Shown here: piece by piece, positions 46,262 through 55,687 of the stretch
How the letters are laid out: each line of letters opens with the position of its first letter
How positions within the stretch are numbered: the stretch's first letter is position 1
DNA from: Leptospira sp.
GTDB taxonomy: Bacteria > Spirochaetota > Leptospiria > Leptospirales > Leptospiraceae
Direction: 5' to 3'
NCBI GenBank assembly: GCA_016742255.1
Contig: JACVCB010000004.1
Span: 1-64,000, forward strand
DNA: 64,000 bases
Made by a program: the position numbers and the translations under genes
The notes under the pieces: generated by a model
What the model was told of the DNA's origin: nothing
What the model saw: only the letters and a program-made list of their open reading frames with translations
Databases searched by the model: none

Positions 46262-48627
46262 GAGAACTGGCAATCACAATCCTCTCTTCTTTACTATTTT
46301 TCCTAATCCTATTTTTTTCGTTTATTGGAATTCAAAATAGCTCCAAAAAACTTCCCTTTTATTATTACCCTTCAGGTTTAATTGTTAATATTGGTGAAGA
46401 AAATAAAACCCATTGGGGAAATTCAATTGTAACTTCTGATTTGGAAAAGTTTGAATCCATTAGTGATTTTTCTAGTATAGATTCCTATAAGTTAAAACTT
46501 AAAAACTCAAAGGGAGAAATTTACGAAGAAGAATTTAAATTAAAGAATATTCGCAAAACAGATGTTTTGGGCGTATTTTTTTCTGATTTATTTTTAGCGT
46601 TTTTTAGCCTAGCAATTGCTGTATATTTTTACTATTCAACAAGAGATGCATTAATATTTGGATTTTTCTTTAATTTTGGAATAATCATTTTATCTAATGT
46701 TTTTGTACTCGCTTTCAAAAATTCCATTTTTTTATTCATTTTAACATTATATTTAGGAAGTTTTTTGCAATACCATTTGATCTATCGCCTTCGAGGAAAG
46801 GAAATTAATTCAAAATGGTTATTACCTCAAGTTTTGATATCTTTCATTATGGCAATGATTGCATCACAAGAAAAGTATGACTTAATTCTGATTGAACGAA
46901 TCGGAATTGTTGCGCATGCAATTACAGTTTTGTTTGGATCGATTAATATCATTGCAAATGTCGTTGAGTTAATACGATCAAAACCTCAAGAAGAAGCACT
47001 TCTGAAACGTTTGGTTTTGGTATTTTCTATTGTCATCTATGTGGCCTTACCTACGAGTATTTTGTTTTTTGATGGTTATCCTTGGTTTTATGTTCACCGA
47101 TCTTTATTTATATTTACGTACTTATTATTTATACTCAGTTTTTTCTATGGGACATACCGTTATACTTTTGTTCCATCGTTTGTAATCTTTACACCGAGTA
47201 TTATTACTTTAATTTTAGTTGCTATTATTTTAGGAACCTATGTCGGTTCAATTTTTGTTTTAGATTATCTTTTACCCATACGTTACTTAAGAGACAGATG
47301 GGTTTTCAATTTTATATTTTTATTTTTGGTAACTGCGTATTTAATTCCCCTGAAACTGAAAGTGAAGGAACTTTTTGATTATTGGTTTTTTGAGAAAAAT
47401 CCAATACTCAGTGCCGGTATCAACAAAATCACTGCGTTATTATCTTCTCCATTATCAATGAGGAAAACCATTCTCACGATCAACAAAACTGTTAAGGAAA
47501 CGGTAAATGTTTCTAATTTAATCATCCTAATCCCAGGTGATCAATTCGCAAATACTGATCTCAGAAATATTGATTTTATGAGAATTTCTCCGCAATCAGA
47601 GATTTGGAATTATTTCAAAAGTACTGATCGTGTCACTGTCACCTCACATTTAGAATATGGAATTGGACTTAGAGAAACACTTTATAATTTTCTAAAAGGA
47701 TTACATGTTCAATTGGCATTTCCAGCTTATGATTCTTCTTCAAACAAAAAAAATATCCAAGCTATGATTTTGATCGGTGAAAAATTAGATAAAAAATATT
47801 TTTCCATTGGAGAATTAAAATTCATTAATGAAGTTGTGAAAATTTCGGGAATGTTACTTGAGAACTATAGTTTACTCGAAGATGAAATTCAAAAACGTAA
47901 AATTGTAAGAGATATCCAAACAGCTTCCATTGTCGACAACACATTACGATTGATTTTACCTAGTGAAGTAAAAGGGATTGATTACGGTTATATATCAAAA
48001 CCCGCTGTTGGTATTTCTGGAGATTATTTAGACATCATTCCTATTTCTAATACCAAAATGATTGTTTTGTTAGGTGATGTTGCTGGTCATGGACTTGGAA
48101 CTGGATTTTTAGTGAGTGCTATTAAAGGTATTGTTAGAGAACAACTTAGAAATGGTACTTCGCTGGAAGGTTTATTCCGCGAAATTAATTCCTTTTTTCG
48201 TGCGAGATACAAAGGGAATGAATTTATGACCTTACTTGGTGGAATATTCGACTCCACTGAGAATGTATTTAAATATGTAAATGCAGGTCATCTTTCCTTA
48301 ATTGAAATGCGTGCTGATGGCCAAATCAAATTACATTCTAAAACACAACGTGTGTTAGGAATTTTAGAAACAGATTACCATGTTCAAGAATTAAAACTTT
48401 TACCAGGAACCAAACTATTTTTGTATTCAGATGGGATTACAGAAGCCTTCAGTGAACGGGATGAAATTTTTGGTGAAGACACTCTCATTGATTTTTTGCA
48501 CTATAATGCAGACAAAACGGTCAAGGAACTTCCCACTTTACTCGACCAAAGAATGACACAATTCAGAGGAAATCGGGAACAATCAGACGATATTACATTT
48601 ATTGGTCTTTCTTTTAGCCCCAACTAG
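46258..48627 (+). CDS. Membrane SpoIIE/RsbU-type PP2C phosphatase with GAF domain
   Basis: A 789-aa protein. It has an N-terminal segment with a periplasmic loop, a cluster of about seven membrane helices (residues 100-370), a GAF-like domain (about 385-540) and a PP2C phosphatase (about 570-788). The metal ligands are in place: VGISGDYLD, LLGDVAGHG with Asp607, and the C-terminal YSDGITEA and EQSDDITFI. It would dephosphorylate an STAS anti-anti-sigma protein in a partner-switching pathway, in answer to an extracellular or membrane signal. It overlaps the pseudo-phosphatase gene by 4 bases. Confidence 0.9.
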   Translation: MRELAITILSSLLFFLILFFSFIGIQNSSKKLPFYYYPSGLIVNIGEENKTHWGNSIVTSDLEKFESISDFSSIDSYKLKLKNSKGEIYEEEFKLKNIRKTDVLGVFFSDLFLAFFSLAIAVYFYYSTRDALIFGFFFNFGIIILSNVFVLAFKNSIFLFILTLYLGSFLQYHLIYRLRGKEINSKWLLPQVLISFIMAMIASQEKYDLILIERIGIVAHAITVLFGSINIIANVVELIRSKPQEEALLKRLVLVFSIVIYVALPTSILFFDGYPWFYVHRSLFIFTYLLFILSFFYGTYRYTFVPSFVIFTPSIITLILVAIILGTYVGSIFVLDYLLPIRYLRDRWVFNFIFLFLVTAYLIPLKLKVKELFDYWFFEKNPILSAGINKITALLSSPLSMRKTILTINKTVKETVNVSNLIILIPGDQFANTDLRNIDFMRISPQSEIWNYFKSTDRVTVTSHLEYGIGLRETLYNFLKGLHVQLAFPAYDSSSNKKNIQAMILIGEKLDKKYFSIGELKFINEVVKISGMLLENYSLLEDEIQKRKIVRDIQTASIVDNTLRLILPSEVKGIDYGYISKPAVGISGDYLDIIPISNTKMIVLLGDVAGHGLGTGFLVSAIKGIVREQLRNGTSLEGLFREINSFFRARYKGNEFMTLLGGIFDSTENVFKYVNAGHLSLIEMRADGQIKLHSKTQRVLGILETDYHVQELKLLPGTKLFLYSDGITEAFSERDEIFGEDTLIDFLHYNADKTVKELPTLLDQRMTQFRGNREQSDDITFIGLSFSPN

Positions 48628-48642
48628 CCGATACTTAAACCG

Positions 48643-49524
48643 ATGATGGCAGAAAAACCCGTTAAGTTTGTCATTTTTTTATCGCTTATCCTTAGTTTAG
48701 TCGCGTTTTGGGACCACCAATTCACTTCGTACTTAAAAGAGTTTGTGGTTTTGATTCACGAAATCTGCCATGCGACGGCTGCTCTTTTTAGCGGTGGTGT
48801 TGTGAAAGGAATCGCTCTACACGGTAATGAAGGTGGAGAGACCATTGCAGTTCCAGCATCCTTTCGAGGTTCTTTTATCTTAGTCGTATCCGCAGGGTAC
48901 ATAGGCTCTTCCATTGTTGGAGCATTTTTATTACGATTGGGATTCCAAGGCCGACATGCTCGCCAAACAATGATTTTATTTGGTTTGTTTCTGATTTCTG
49001 TCAGTGTGTTATATTCAAAATTAGGTGATCTAGCTTATTTTACAGGTATTTTCTGGGGAGTTGGAATTTTAGTTCTAGGGATGTTAGGCGAAACGACATC
49101 AATCCTATCCCTCGTTTTTTTAGGTACCAGCATTTCTTTGTATTCTTTATATGATTTATCTGATTTTGCGGAACGACTTGCTGAAACCGATGCTGGAATC
49201 CTTGCCTTTTGGATGGCTGGACTTGGACCTGAAGATTTACAAAATGAAGAAATTCCAACTGTCGTTTTGATTTTGGGATATTTGATCGCAACACTTTGGT
49301 CATTATTAAGCATTGGGATCATTTTTATGTCTCTCCGAACATCTCTTTCTCATGATGAAGTCCACCATTCTCCAGATCCTGTGGAACAATTTGAACGTTT
49401 CCCTGGGGAACTCTCACCAGAAGCCAAACTCTGGTTGGAAAAAAGAGGGGTTGATCCGGAAAGTGGGATCGTTTTACCTCCAAATTTCTTCTTAGACCCT
49501 CCATCGAAAGACAACCAAGGTTAG
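48643..49524 (+). CDS. M50B-like membrane metalloprotease
   Basis: A 293-aa membrane protein with six or seven hydrophobic segments. The HExxH zinc motif lies in LIHEICHAT (His39, Glu40, His43), inside the first or second helix, as in M50B-like peptidases (PF13398). A later Asp in YDLSDF may be the third ligand. The C-terminal 50 residues are soluble and rich in Pro, Glu and Ser. Intramembrane proteolysis is possible, though many members are untested. It starts 15 bases after the phosphatase gene, so it may belong to that module. Confidence 0.8.
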   Translation: MMAEKPVKFVIFLSLILSLVAFWDHQFTSYLKEFVVLIHEICHATAALFSGGVVKGIALHGNEGGETIAVPASFRGSFILVVSAGYIGSSIVGAFLLRLGFQGRHARQTMILFGLFLISVSVLYSKLGDLAYFTGIFWGVGILVLGMLGETTSILSLVFLGTSISLYSLYDLSDFAERLAETDAGILAFWMAGLGPEDLQNEEIPTVVLILGYLIATLWSLLSIGIIFMSLRTSLSHDEVHHSPDPVEQFERFPGELSPEAKLWLEKRGVDPESGIVLPPNFFLDPPSKDNQG

Positions 49525-49554
49525 TCCTTATCGCAAATTTTCATTTGCGTAGGA
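49525..49554. promoter_or_regulatory. Strong hairpin between the M50-like and UDP-glucuronate decarboxylase genes
   Basis: A 7-bp stem (CGCAAAT 49532-49538 with ATTTGCG 49543-49549, 4-base loop) is extended by TCCT/AGGA (49525-49528 with 49551-49554) across an internal loop. It fills the 57-base gap. No T run follows, so it may regulate the next gene or be a weak terminator. Confidence 0.5.
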
Positions 49555-49581
49555 CACCGACTTCACAAATATAGAATCTCA

Positions 49582-50514
49582 ATGGCAAAAAGAATTCTCA
49601 TAACGGGGGGAGCTGGGTTCATCGGGTCTCATTTAGCTGAAAGACTGCTCAATGCTGGAAACAAAATCATCGTTTTAGACAATTTTCACACTGGTAGAAA
49701 AGAAAATCTCACTCACCTACTTTCCAATCCTAATTTTGAACTCATCCGTCACGACATCACTGATCCAATCAAATTAGAAGTGGATCAAATTTATAATATG
49801 GCTTGTCCTGCATCACCTGTCCATTACCAAAGTAACCCCATCAAAACCGTAAAAACAAACGTTTTAGGTATGATGAATATGTTGGGCCTTGCCAAACGTG
49901 TCAAAGCAAGGATCCTACAAGCAAGTACTTCGGAAGTTTATGGTAATCCGCTCGAGCACCCTCAAACGGAATCGTATTGGGGAAATGTGAATACCATCGG
50001 AATTCGTAGTTGTTACGATGAAGGGAAACGTGTGGCAGAAACTTTATGTTTTGATTACCACAGACAACATGGGGTTGAAATCCGAGTCATTCGCATTTTT
50101 AATACGTATGGCCCGAGAATGATACCCGATGATGGACGTGTTGTTAGTAATTTTATCGTACAAGCGTTACGCGGTGAAGACATCACGATTTATGGTGATG
50201 GAAGCCAAACTCGGTCTTTTTGTTTTGTGGATGATCTCGTAAAAGGTATCATCGATATGATGAACGTTGAAAATTTTGTGGGTCCTGTGAATCTAGGTAA
50301 CGACGGTGAATTTACTGTCAAAGAACTAGCAGAACTAGTGATCAAAGAAACTGGAAGTAAATCAAAAATAATTTACCTTCCACTCCCTCAAGATGATCCA
50401 ACAAGAAGAAAACCAAACCTAAGTTTGGCGAAAGAAAAACTGAATTATACTACCACCGTTCCACTTGTGGAAGGTGTAAAAAAAACCATCGAATATTTTA
50501 GCAAAAGAGTATAA
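49582..50514 (+). CDS. UDP-glucuronate decarboxylase (UDP-xylose synthase) type NAD-dependent epimerase
   Basis: A short-chain dehydrogenase-type enzyme of 310 aa. It has the NAD motif [10 protein letters not shown] (residues 9-18), the CPASPVHYQ and STSEVYG segments, and the catalytic Tyr-x3-Lys in [11 protein letters not shown]. The [10 protein letters not shown] motif is characteristic of UXS. It converts UDP-glucuronate to UDP-xylose via an oxidised intermediate for cell-surface polysaccharide. A related decarboxylase/epimerase is a possible alternative, but the UXS-specific motif set is good. It lies one base before pntAA. Confidence 0.9.
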   Translation: MAKRILITGGAGFIGSHLAERLLNAGNKIIVLDNFHTGRKENLTHLLSNPNFELIRHDITDPIKLEVDQIYNMACPASPVHYQSNPIKTVKTNVLGMMNMLGLAKRVKARILQASTSEVYGNPLEHPQTESYWGNVNTIGIRSCYDEGKRVAETLCFDYHRQHGVEIRVIRIFNTYGPRMIPDDGRVVSNFIVQALRGEDITIYGDGSQTRSFCFVDDLVKGIIDMMNVENFVGPVNLGNDGEFTVKELAELVIKETGSKSKIIYLPLPQDDPTRRKPNLSLAKEKLNYTTTVPLVEGVKKTIEYFSKRV

Positions 50515-50515
50515 A

Positions 50516-51643
50516 ATGAAAATAGGCGTAATCAAAGAACCATCGTATGAAAACCGAGTTGCAATCACACCAGATGTGATTGATCCATTGAAAAAGTTAG
50601 GCTTCAGTGTTGCGATTGAAACTACAGCTGGAGACAGCGCATTTTTCTCAGACCAAGACTACAAAGATGTTGGTGCAACAGTGGAATCGAGAGATTCTAT
50701 TTTATCTGGCTCCGATATCGTAGTTTCCATTCATGCATTAGATGAAGCGAGTGCTAAAAAGATTGGAAAAGATAAAATGTACATCGCTACATTATCACCA
50801 TTGGCTTTCCCTAAAAAAGTGAAAGAAATTGCAGCGGCTTCATTCAAAATCTTTTCGATGGATACGATCCCAAGGATTACACGAGCACAATCTATGGATG
50901 TTCTCAGTAGCCAAGCAACGGTTTCTGGTTACAAAGCGGTTTTACTTGCTGCGTCTAACTACAGTCGATTTTTTCCAATGTTAACAACTGCTGCTGGTAC
51001 AATTACACCTGCACGTGTATTAATCCTTGGAGCAGGAGTTGCAGGTTTGCAAGCGATTGCAACCTCACGTCGTTTAGGTGCTGTTGTTGATGTTTTTGAT
51101 ACTCGACCAGAAGTTAAAGAACAGTGTATGTCACTTGGTGCGAAGTTTGTTGAAGTGGAAGGTGCAGCAGATGCATCCAATACTGGTGGTTATGCGGTAG
51201 AACAATCGGAAGACTACCAAAGACGCCAAAAAGAAGCAATTGCAAAGTTTGCCGAAAAAGCAGATATCATCATTACTACGGCGCTCATTCCTGGAAAACG
51301 TGCACCTCTTCTGATTACAAAAGAGATGGTTGATAAAATGAGACAAGGTTCTGTCATTGTGGATCTTGCAGCAGTAAACGGTGGAAACTGTGAATTAACG
51401 GAAAATGATAAAACCATTGTTTACAAAGGGATCACAATCATTGGGAATTCAAATCTCCAAAGTACACAACCAATGGATGCTAGTAAAATGTATGCAAAGA
51501 ACATTGTGAACTTTCTCAAACTGTTTGTGAACAAAGAAAAACAATTTAATATCAACCTAGAAGATGAAATCATCAATGCATGTATGATTGCTGAAAATGG
51601 TTCTATCCGACACAAACCAACACTTGCTCTTTTAGGAGAGTAA
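50516..51643 (+). CDS. pntAA: NAD(P) transhydrogenase alpha subunit, soluble domain I (PntAA)
   Basis: The NAD(H)-binding subunit of the proton-pumping transhydrogenase. The core motifs are clear: MKIGVIKEPSYENRVAITPD at the N-terminus and LILGAGVAGLQAIATSRRLGA with the GxGxxG NAD loop. The RQRD-like QSEDYQRRQ loop, DIIITTALIPGKRAPLLI and SVIVDLAA segments follow. The 375-aa length is that of the split domain I. Neither pntAB nor pntB follows; a strong terminator and a gene on the other strand do. The rest of the enzyme must be elsewhere if it works as a transhydrogenase. Confidence 0.94.
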   Translation: MKIGVIKEPSYENRVAITPDVIDPLKKLGFSVAIETTAGDSAFFSDQDYKDVGATVESRDSILSGSDIVVSIHALDEASAKKIGKDKMYIATLSPLAFPKKVKEIAAASFKIFSMDTIPRITRAQSMDVLSSQATVSGYKAVLLAASNYSRFFPMLTTAAGTITPARVLILGAGVAGLQAIATSRRLGAVVDVFDTRPEVKEQCMSLGAKFVEVEGAADASNTGGYAVEQSEDYQRRQKEAIAKFAEKADIIITTALIPGKRAPLLITKEMVDKMRQGSVIVDLAAVNGGNCELTENDKTIVYKGITIIGNSNLQSTQPMDASKMYAKNIVNFLKLFVNKEKQFNINLEDEIINACMIAENGSIRHKPTLALLGE

Positions 51644-51652
51644 TCTAATGAT

Positions 51653-51680
51653 AAAGGCCAGAAATATTTCTGGCCTTTTT
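51653..51680 (+). terminator. Rho-independent terminator after pntAA
   Basis: An 11-bp perfect stem (AAAGGCCAGAA 51653-51663 with TTCTGGCCTTT 51668-51678), a 4-base loop, and a T run of five at 51676-51680. It ends the UDP-glucuronate decarboxylase-pntAA unit. Confidence 0.92.
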
Positions 51681-51776
51681 CTGTTCTTTTTCCTTCAAAA
51701 ATCGTCTTTTATCGAGATCTAAATTTGGATCGAATGAATCCAAGTTTACAGTTCCAGAAAATTTAAAGCTAATAAC

Positions 51777-52694
51777 CTAGATTGAAGTTGAGTTCGAATC
51801 GATCTGTTGGGGTTGAGTTCTCCATCTACGATGTACCCAAAAGTATTGCTCAGGGAATAACTTTACTTCTTCCTCTAAAGTTTTTGTCCAAAGTTCTGTA
51901 TAATGGCGAATTACATCATCCTTTTTAGGATATAACTTTTTATCAACAAATCCAAGGTCTTTTACTCTTACAATTACCTTACCTTTATCACCAGCTAACA
52001 CAGAATAATATAACATTTTGGCACCTGTGAGGTATGCCATGAGAGCTGGACCTACAAACGTAGAGGCTTGTCGATTCATGAAAGGAACAAATATGCCTGC
52101 TTTACCAGCGTTTTGGTCTGCACCAAATCCAATCCAATACCCTTGTTTGAGTAGTTTGATGACTTGTGTGGATTCTTCGACTGGAACTAAGACAACTCCA
52201 TTTTTAGATCGCATCCGTTTCAGTAAGGTATCTACAAATGGATTTCTTACTTTTTTGTAAATTCCACCACCCTTCATACGGATTCCCAAAAATTGAACTA
52301 AAATTTCCCAAGTACCAAAATGTCCGGAAATAAGAATTACACCTACACCCTCTTTTTTGGTATCTTCTTCAATTTTTAAACTGGATTCATCTACTACAAG
52401 GTATTTGTCTAACCAAGCGCGCGTCATGCGAGGAGCCCAAAGAGTATGGGCAAGTAAAATTCCCAAATGACGATAATGAGCTTTGACCAGATTTAAAATC
52501 TGATCTTCTGTGTATTCAGGGAAAGCGAAACGAATGTTTTCAGCTGCTACCTTTCTATGTTTTTTATCAAATTGATAAATTAAGTTCGTTAAAAATATCC
52601 CATAAGAAAGGCACCATTGGTAAGGCAAAATCTTAAAAGGGAAATAAAATGAATAAACTACAATGAATGATAAAAAGTATCCGATGTATTTCAT
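51777..52694 (-). CDS. LpxL/HtrB-type lipid A or phospholipid acyltransferase
   Basis: An inner-membrane acyltransferase. The HX4E motif in [10 protein letters not shown] is the catalytic site of the LpxL/LpxM family, and the N-terminus is a membrane anchor (residues 1-25). [17 protein letters not shown] and the [10 protein letters not shown] segment near the end also fit. It would add a secondary acyl chain to lipid A or a related lipid. Start ATG 52694 overlaps the stop of the PAP2 gene by 4 bases; a longer frame to 52769 has no ribosome site. It closes the operon. Confidence 0.9.
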   Translation of the reverse strand: MKYIGYFLSFIVVYSFYFPFKILPYQWCLSYGIFLTNLIYQFDKKHRKVAAENIRFAFPEYTEDQILNLVKAHYRHLGILLAHTLWAPRMTRAWLDKYLVVDESSLKIEEDTKKEGVGVILISGHFGTWEILVQFLGIRMKGGGIYKKVRNPFVDTLLKRMRSKNGVVLVPVEESTQVIKLLKQGYWIGFGADQNAGKAGIFVPFMNRQASTFVGPALMAYLTGAKMLYYSVLAGDKGKVIVRVKDLGFVDKKLYPKKDDVIRHYTELWTKTLEEEVKLFPEQYFWVHRRWRTQPQQIDSNSTSI

Positions 52695-53224
52695 AAAGTT
52701 ACCAAATATGGCCATAAAAAGAAATGGACTGTTACTGCAATAAGTCCAATCACAAAACCTATGACCCATCCTCCAATAATATCACTAACAAAGTGGTGTA
52801 AGGTGATCAAACGTCCCACTCCAGCAAACAAACTAAATAAAAAGAAATAGGGTGTTTCTCGAAACGCAAAAACAAGTATTGTTGCAACAACAATTGAATT
52901 AGCACTATGAGCAGACGGAAACGAATGTTTCATATCTGGATTTGAATCCACTTTTCCCATAACACTCACTAGTGGACGTTTTCTGGCGAAATACTTCTTT
53001 AATACCAAAACCAATCGATCAGTCAAATACGTAAAAACCAAAACAAATGGCAGACTAAGATAAACAGGTTTGTATAGTTCACTTAAAAACATAAGTGGCA
53101 GTAAAACCAATGCAAACATCTCTCCTCGATTGATTCGAGATAAAACCCAACTAAGGTTTTTATGATGTAAGTGTTTTTGTATCCAAGTGGATAACTTTAA
53201 ATCTACACTGCTAATCCAATTCAT
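52691..53224 (-). CDS. PAP2-family phosphatase (possible lipid A or undecaprenyl phosphatase)
   Basis: A 177-aa membrane protein with about five hydrophobic segments. It has the PAP2 signature blocks: [19 protein letters not shown] and [13 protein letters not shown]. The compact size is like that of LpxE or PgpB-type enzymes. It sits between hisS and the LpxL-type gene with 4-base overlaps on both sides, so envelope lipid processing is the likely role; a phosphate of lipid A is a reasonable guess since Leptospira lipid A is modified at its phosphate group. Confidence 0.87.
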   Translation of the reverse strand: MNWISSVDLKLSTWIQKHLHHKNLSWVLSRINRGEMFALVLLPLMFLSELYKPVYLSLPFVLVFTYLTDRLVLVLKKYFARKRPLVSVMGKVDSNPDMKHSFPSAHSANSIVVATILVFAFRETPYFFLFSLFAGVGRLITLHHFVSDIIGGWVIGFVIGLIAVTVHFFLWPYLVTL

Positions 53225-54534
53225 TTCAAAAGCTCTTCTTTTATCTTTTGAAGTGCTTCCGAGAAACTAAACGTAAATTGGTCTCTAGTTGCCATGTCTT
53301 TTAATGTTACGGTTCCAGCCTTGATTTCGTCCTCACCACGGAGCAAAATCCATCTGTATCCTTTTTTTTCAGCATAAGAAAGTTGTTTTCCCATTTTTTG
53401 AGAAACTAAGGAAACTTCGACATTGATCTTTTCTTTTCGTAATTGTTTAGCAAAATTGTGATTTTCTGCAAAAGAAGAATCATCTAACAGCGGAATGTAT
53501 ACAGTTGCATCATTTTTAAAACTAGGCAATAGATTATGAACTGTTAAAAAGTTCTGTAACGTTACATCCCCCAGCCCAAAACCAATCCCTGTTAACTCTT
53601 CATTGGAAAATAATCCAATGAGATTATCATACCTTCCACCACCATACAAGGAACGTTTATTTTGTGGTGATGAATCGAAGATTTCGAAAATAAATCCTGT
53701 ATAATAATCGAATCCCCTTACTACAGAAGGATCAAAATGGACAATGTCTTCTAAACCAATCATATTAATCTCTTGAAACAATCCTTTGATTGCACTCAGA
53801 GTTTCTTCTTTAATTCCAGGGATTTGATTGAGTGTCTCCACAGTTGAATTTAAAAACAAATCAATTTTTGAAACAGCAGAGCTATCATTCGGAATGGTTT
53901 TGGAAACAAGAGTGATGTATTCGTCTTGCGTGATTTTGTTTTTTTTGTCCAAAATTTTGGAAACTTCATGTGCTTGGTTTGGACTTACTTTTAATCCATC
54001 TAACAAAAATTCATCGAGTAATGATCTATGAGAAATGGTAACTTTAAAACTATTTCGAGGAGCACCAAATGCAAAGAGGATGTCACAGGCAAGGGATAAT
54101 ATTTCTAACTCTGCACGACTCGTTGCAACGCCAAACATATCAACGTTTAATTGCCAATGTTCCCTGAGTCGTCCATGGCCTGGTTGTTCATAACGCCATA
54201 AATTAGGAATGGAAAACCAACGAATTGGCCTTGGTAACTCACGTAATTTTTTTGCCACCATTCTTGCAACCGTAGGAGTCATTTCTGGTCGTATGGCAAC
54301 TTCGCGATCACCCTTATCGATAAAGTTATAAATTTGTTTTCCTACAATTTCTTCACCAGTTTTTGCTCGGTATAAATCTAAGGATTCGACCATAGGGCCG
54401 TCATACTCTTCATATCCATAAGACCTTACGACGTCTTTCATGACGGAAAAAAGATAATTCCGAAGGCGCATATCCTCAGGATAAAAATCCCGAGTTCCCT
54501 TATAATTTTCTGTAGTTAATTTCTGTTCTTTCAA
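53221..54534 (-). CDS. hisS: Histidyl-tRNA synthetase
   Basis: A class II synthetase that charges tRNA-His. The motifs are typical: GTRDFYPEDM at the N-terminus, motif 2 with RPEMTPTVAR and NLWRYEQPGHGRLREHWQLN, the histidine-A region SLYGGGRYDNLIGLF, and the C-terminal anticodon-binding domain from about 340. The length of 437 aa is ordinary. It is set in an operon of envelope genes, between a PilZ/DUF1577-like gene and a PAP2 gene. Confidence 0.97.
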   Translation of the reverse strand: MKEQKLTTENYKGTRDFYPEDMRLRNYLFSVMKDVVRSYGYEEYDGPMVESLDLYRAKTGEEIVGKQIYNFIDKGDREVAIRPEMTPTVARMVAKKLRELPRPIRWFSIPNLWRYEQPGHGRLREHWQLNVDMFGVATSRAELEILSLACDILFAFGAPRNSFKVTISHRSLLDEFLLDGLKVSPNQAHEVSKILDKKNKITQDEYITLVSKTIPNDSSAVSKIDLFLNSTVETLNQIPGIKEETLSAIKGLFQEINMIGLEDIVHFDPSVVRGFDYYTGFIFEIFDSSPQNKRSLYGGGRYDNLIGLFSNEELTGIGFGLGDVTLQNFLTVHNLLPSFKNDATVYIPLLDDSSFAENHNFAKQLRKEKINVEVSLVSQKMGKQLSYAEKKGYRWILLRGEDEIKAGTVTLKDMATRDQFTFSFSEALQKIKEELLK

Positions 54535-54561
54535 TGTTTGGCTCCTATTGAACCACGAAGT

Positions 54562-55686
54562 TTAATTAAAAAAATCAATGAGACTATGGTAAATCTCTTT
54601 GGCTTTTTTGTCTCCGCTCACACCAGTGATCCTACCGCCTAAACGGTAAAAATCGTTCACTTCTTCTAAATGGCGTAATTCCACTGCCATCCGAATTGGT
54701 GCTTGTAATTTAAAATTGATGTCTAAGGTAAACGAAGGTTTCACTTTCAGTGCTTTTACTATTTCCATATCACTGATTTCCAAGGCAACTCCACCTCGAG
54801 AAACGTTCAAAACGTTTTGTTTGATATCAAGAATATGGGTATTTGAATCCATAATTCTTTCTTGAAACGTACGTTCAACCTCTTTAAACAAATCCAAAAC
54901 TTCGCTAGGGATTCTTGTTCTTTCAGTTTCTAATGAGAGGTATGCAAAAAAATGCATTTCTTTCATTTGAATGAATAACGGATAATAAATATAAGATCCT
55001 ATTTTTTTCTTCTTATATTCATTTACCTTATCATCGAGTAAAAACTCATCTTCAAAAGTCTTTTTAGGGTCAAATACCTCATCCGAATTGTATGATTCAA
55101 ATGTTTCTGTATCCAGAACAAAAATTGGTTTTTTATGTTCCTTCATTAAATCAATTTCATCACTATGTGTTGAGGATGAAATAAAGACTACTTTCGACTG
55201 AGGATAGTTCTTAAGAACAGTTTTTTGTATGTCAGATAAAATGACTTGAGAACTAACGCCGGTTAATTTAGAAAAATCGATATTTGTTTTTGCAATTAAA
55301 AAATTAGAAGCAACAACATTCCCTCTTACTTTTTCATTCCGAGAATCTTGGCGAGTCGTATAGGTTTGTCGACGGTCAATTGCCTTTCCAAGCAAAAGAT
55401 TATCTTTTTGATTTTGGATTTCGTAATCGATTTCTACATGAAAACTTGGAGTCGCTTGGATTGTAAAAATGGTCTCAATCATTTCTGGCATTGTTTCCAA
55501 TTCCCAGATATGTGCTCCATCTGGACGTTCCCCTTTAAATTTCACTTTCACTGGGGAATCATAACCTTTGAGAAATAATCCATTTCCAGCCATCATCTGT
55601 TTGAAAAATTCAGGCAAAACACGGACGGCTTCTAAAGGAACATACTCGCGTTCTTGGTCGAAATGGATTTTGACTCGATTGATCAT
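54562..55686 (-). CDS. PilZ-domain, DUF1577-like protein
   Basis: A 374-aa soluble protein. The N-terminal part (about 1-95) has a YcgR-like beta-rich region (VKVKFKGERPDGAHIWELET). The middle is helical and acidic. The C-terminus has the PilZ signature NVSRGGVALEI (a D/NxSxxG match) after an arginine-rich stretch, so it may bind c-di-GMP; the RxxxR motif is imperfect. It has the same plan as the protein at 38848, and I place both in the Leptospira DUF1577 group by resemblance. It starts 1 base after the OmpA-like gene and 27 bases before hisS. Confidence 0.75.
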   Translation of the reverse strand: MINRVKIHFDQEREYVPLEAVRVLPEFFKQMMAGNGLFLKGYDSPVKVKFKGERPDGAHIWELETMPEMIETIFTIQATPSFHVEIDYEIQNQKDNLLLGKAIDRRQTYTTRQDSRNEKVRGNVVASNFLIAKTNIDFSKLTGVSSQVILSDIQKTVLKNYPQSKVVFISSSTHSDEIDLMKEHKKPIFVLDTETFESYNSDEVFDPKKTFEDEFLLDDKVNEYKKKKIGSYIYYPLFIQMKEMHFFAYLSLETERTRIPSEVLDLFKEVERTFQERIMDSNTHILDIKQNVLNVSRGGVALEISDMEIVKALKVKPSFTLDINFKLQAPIRMAVELRHLEEVNDFYRLGGRITGVSGDKKAKEIYHSLIDFFN

Positions 55687-55687
55687 G

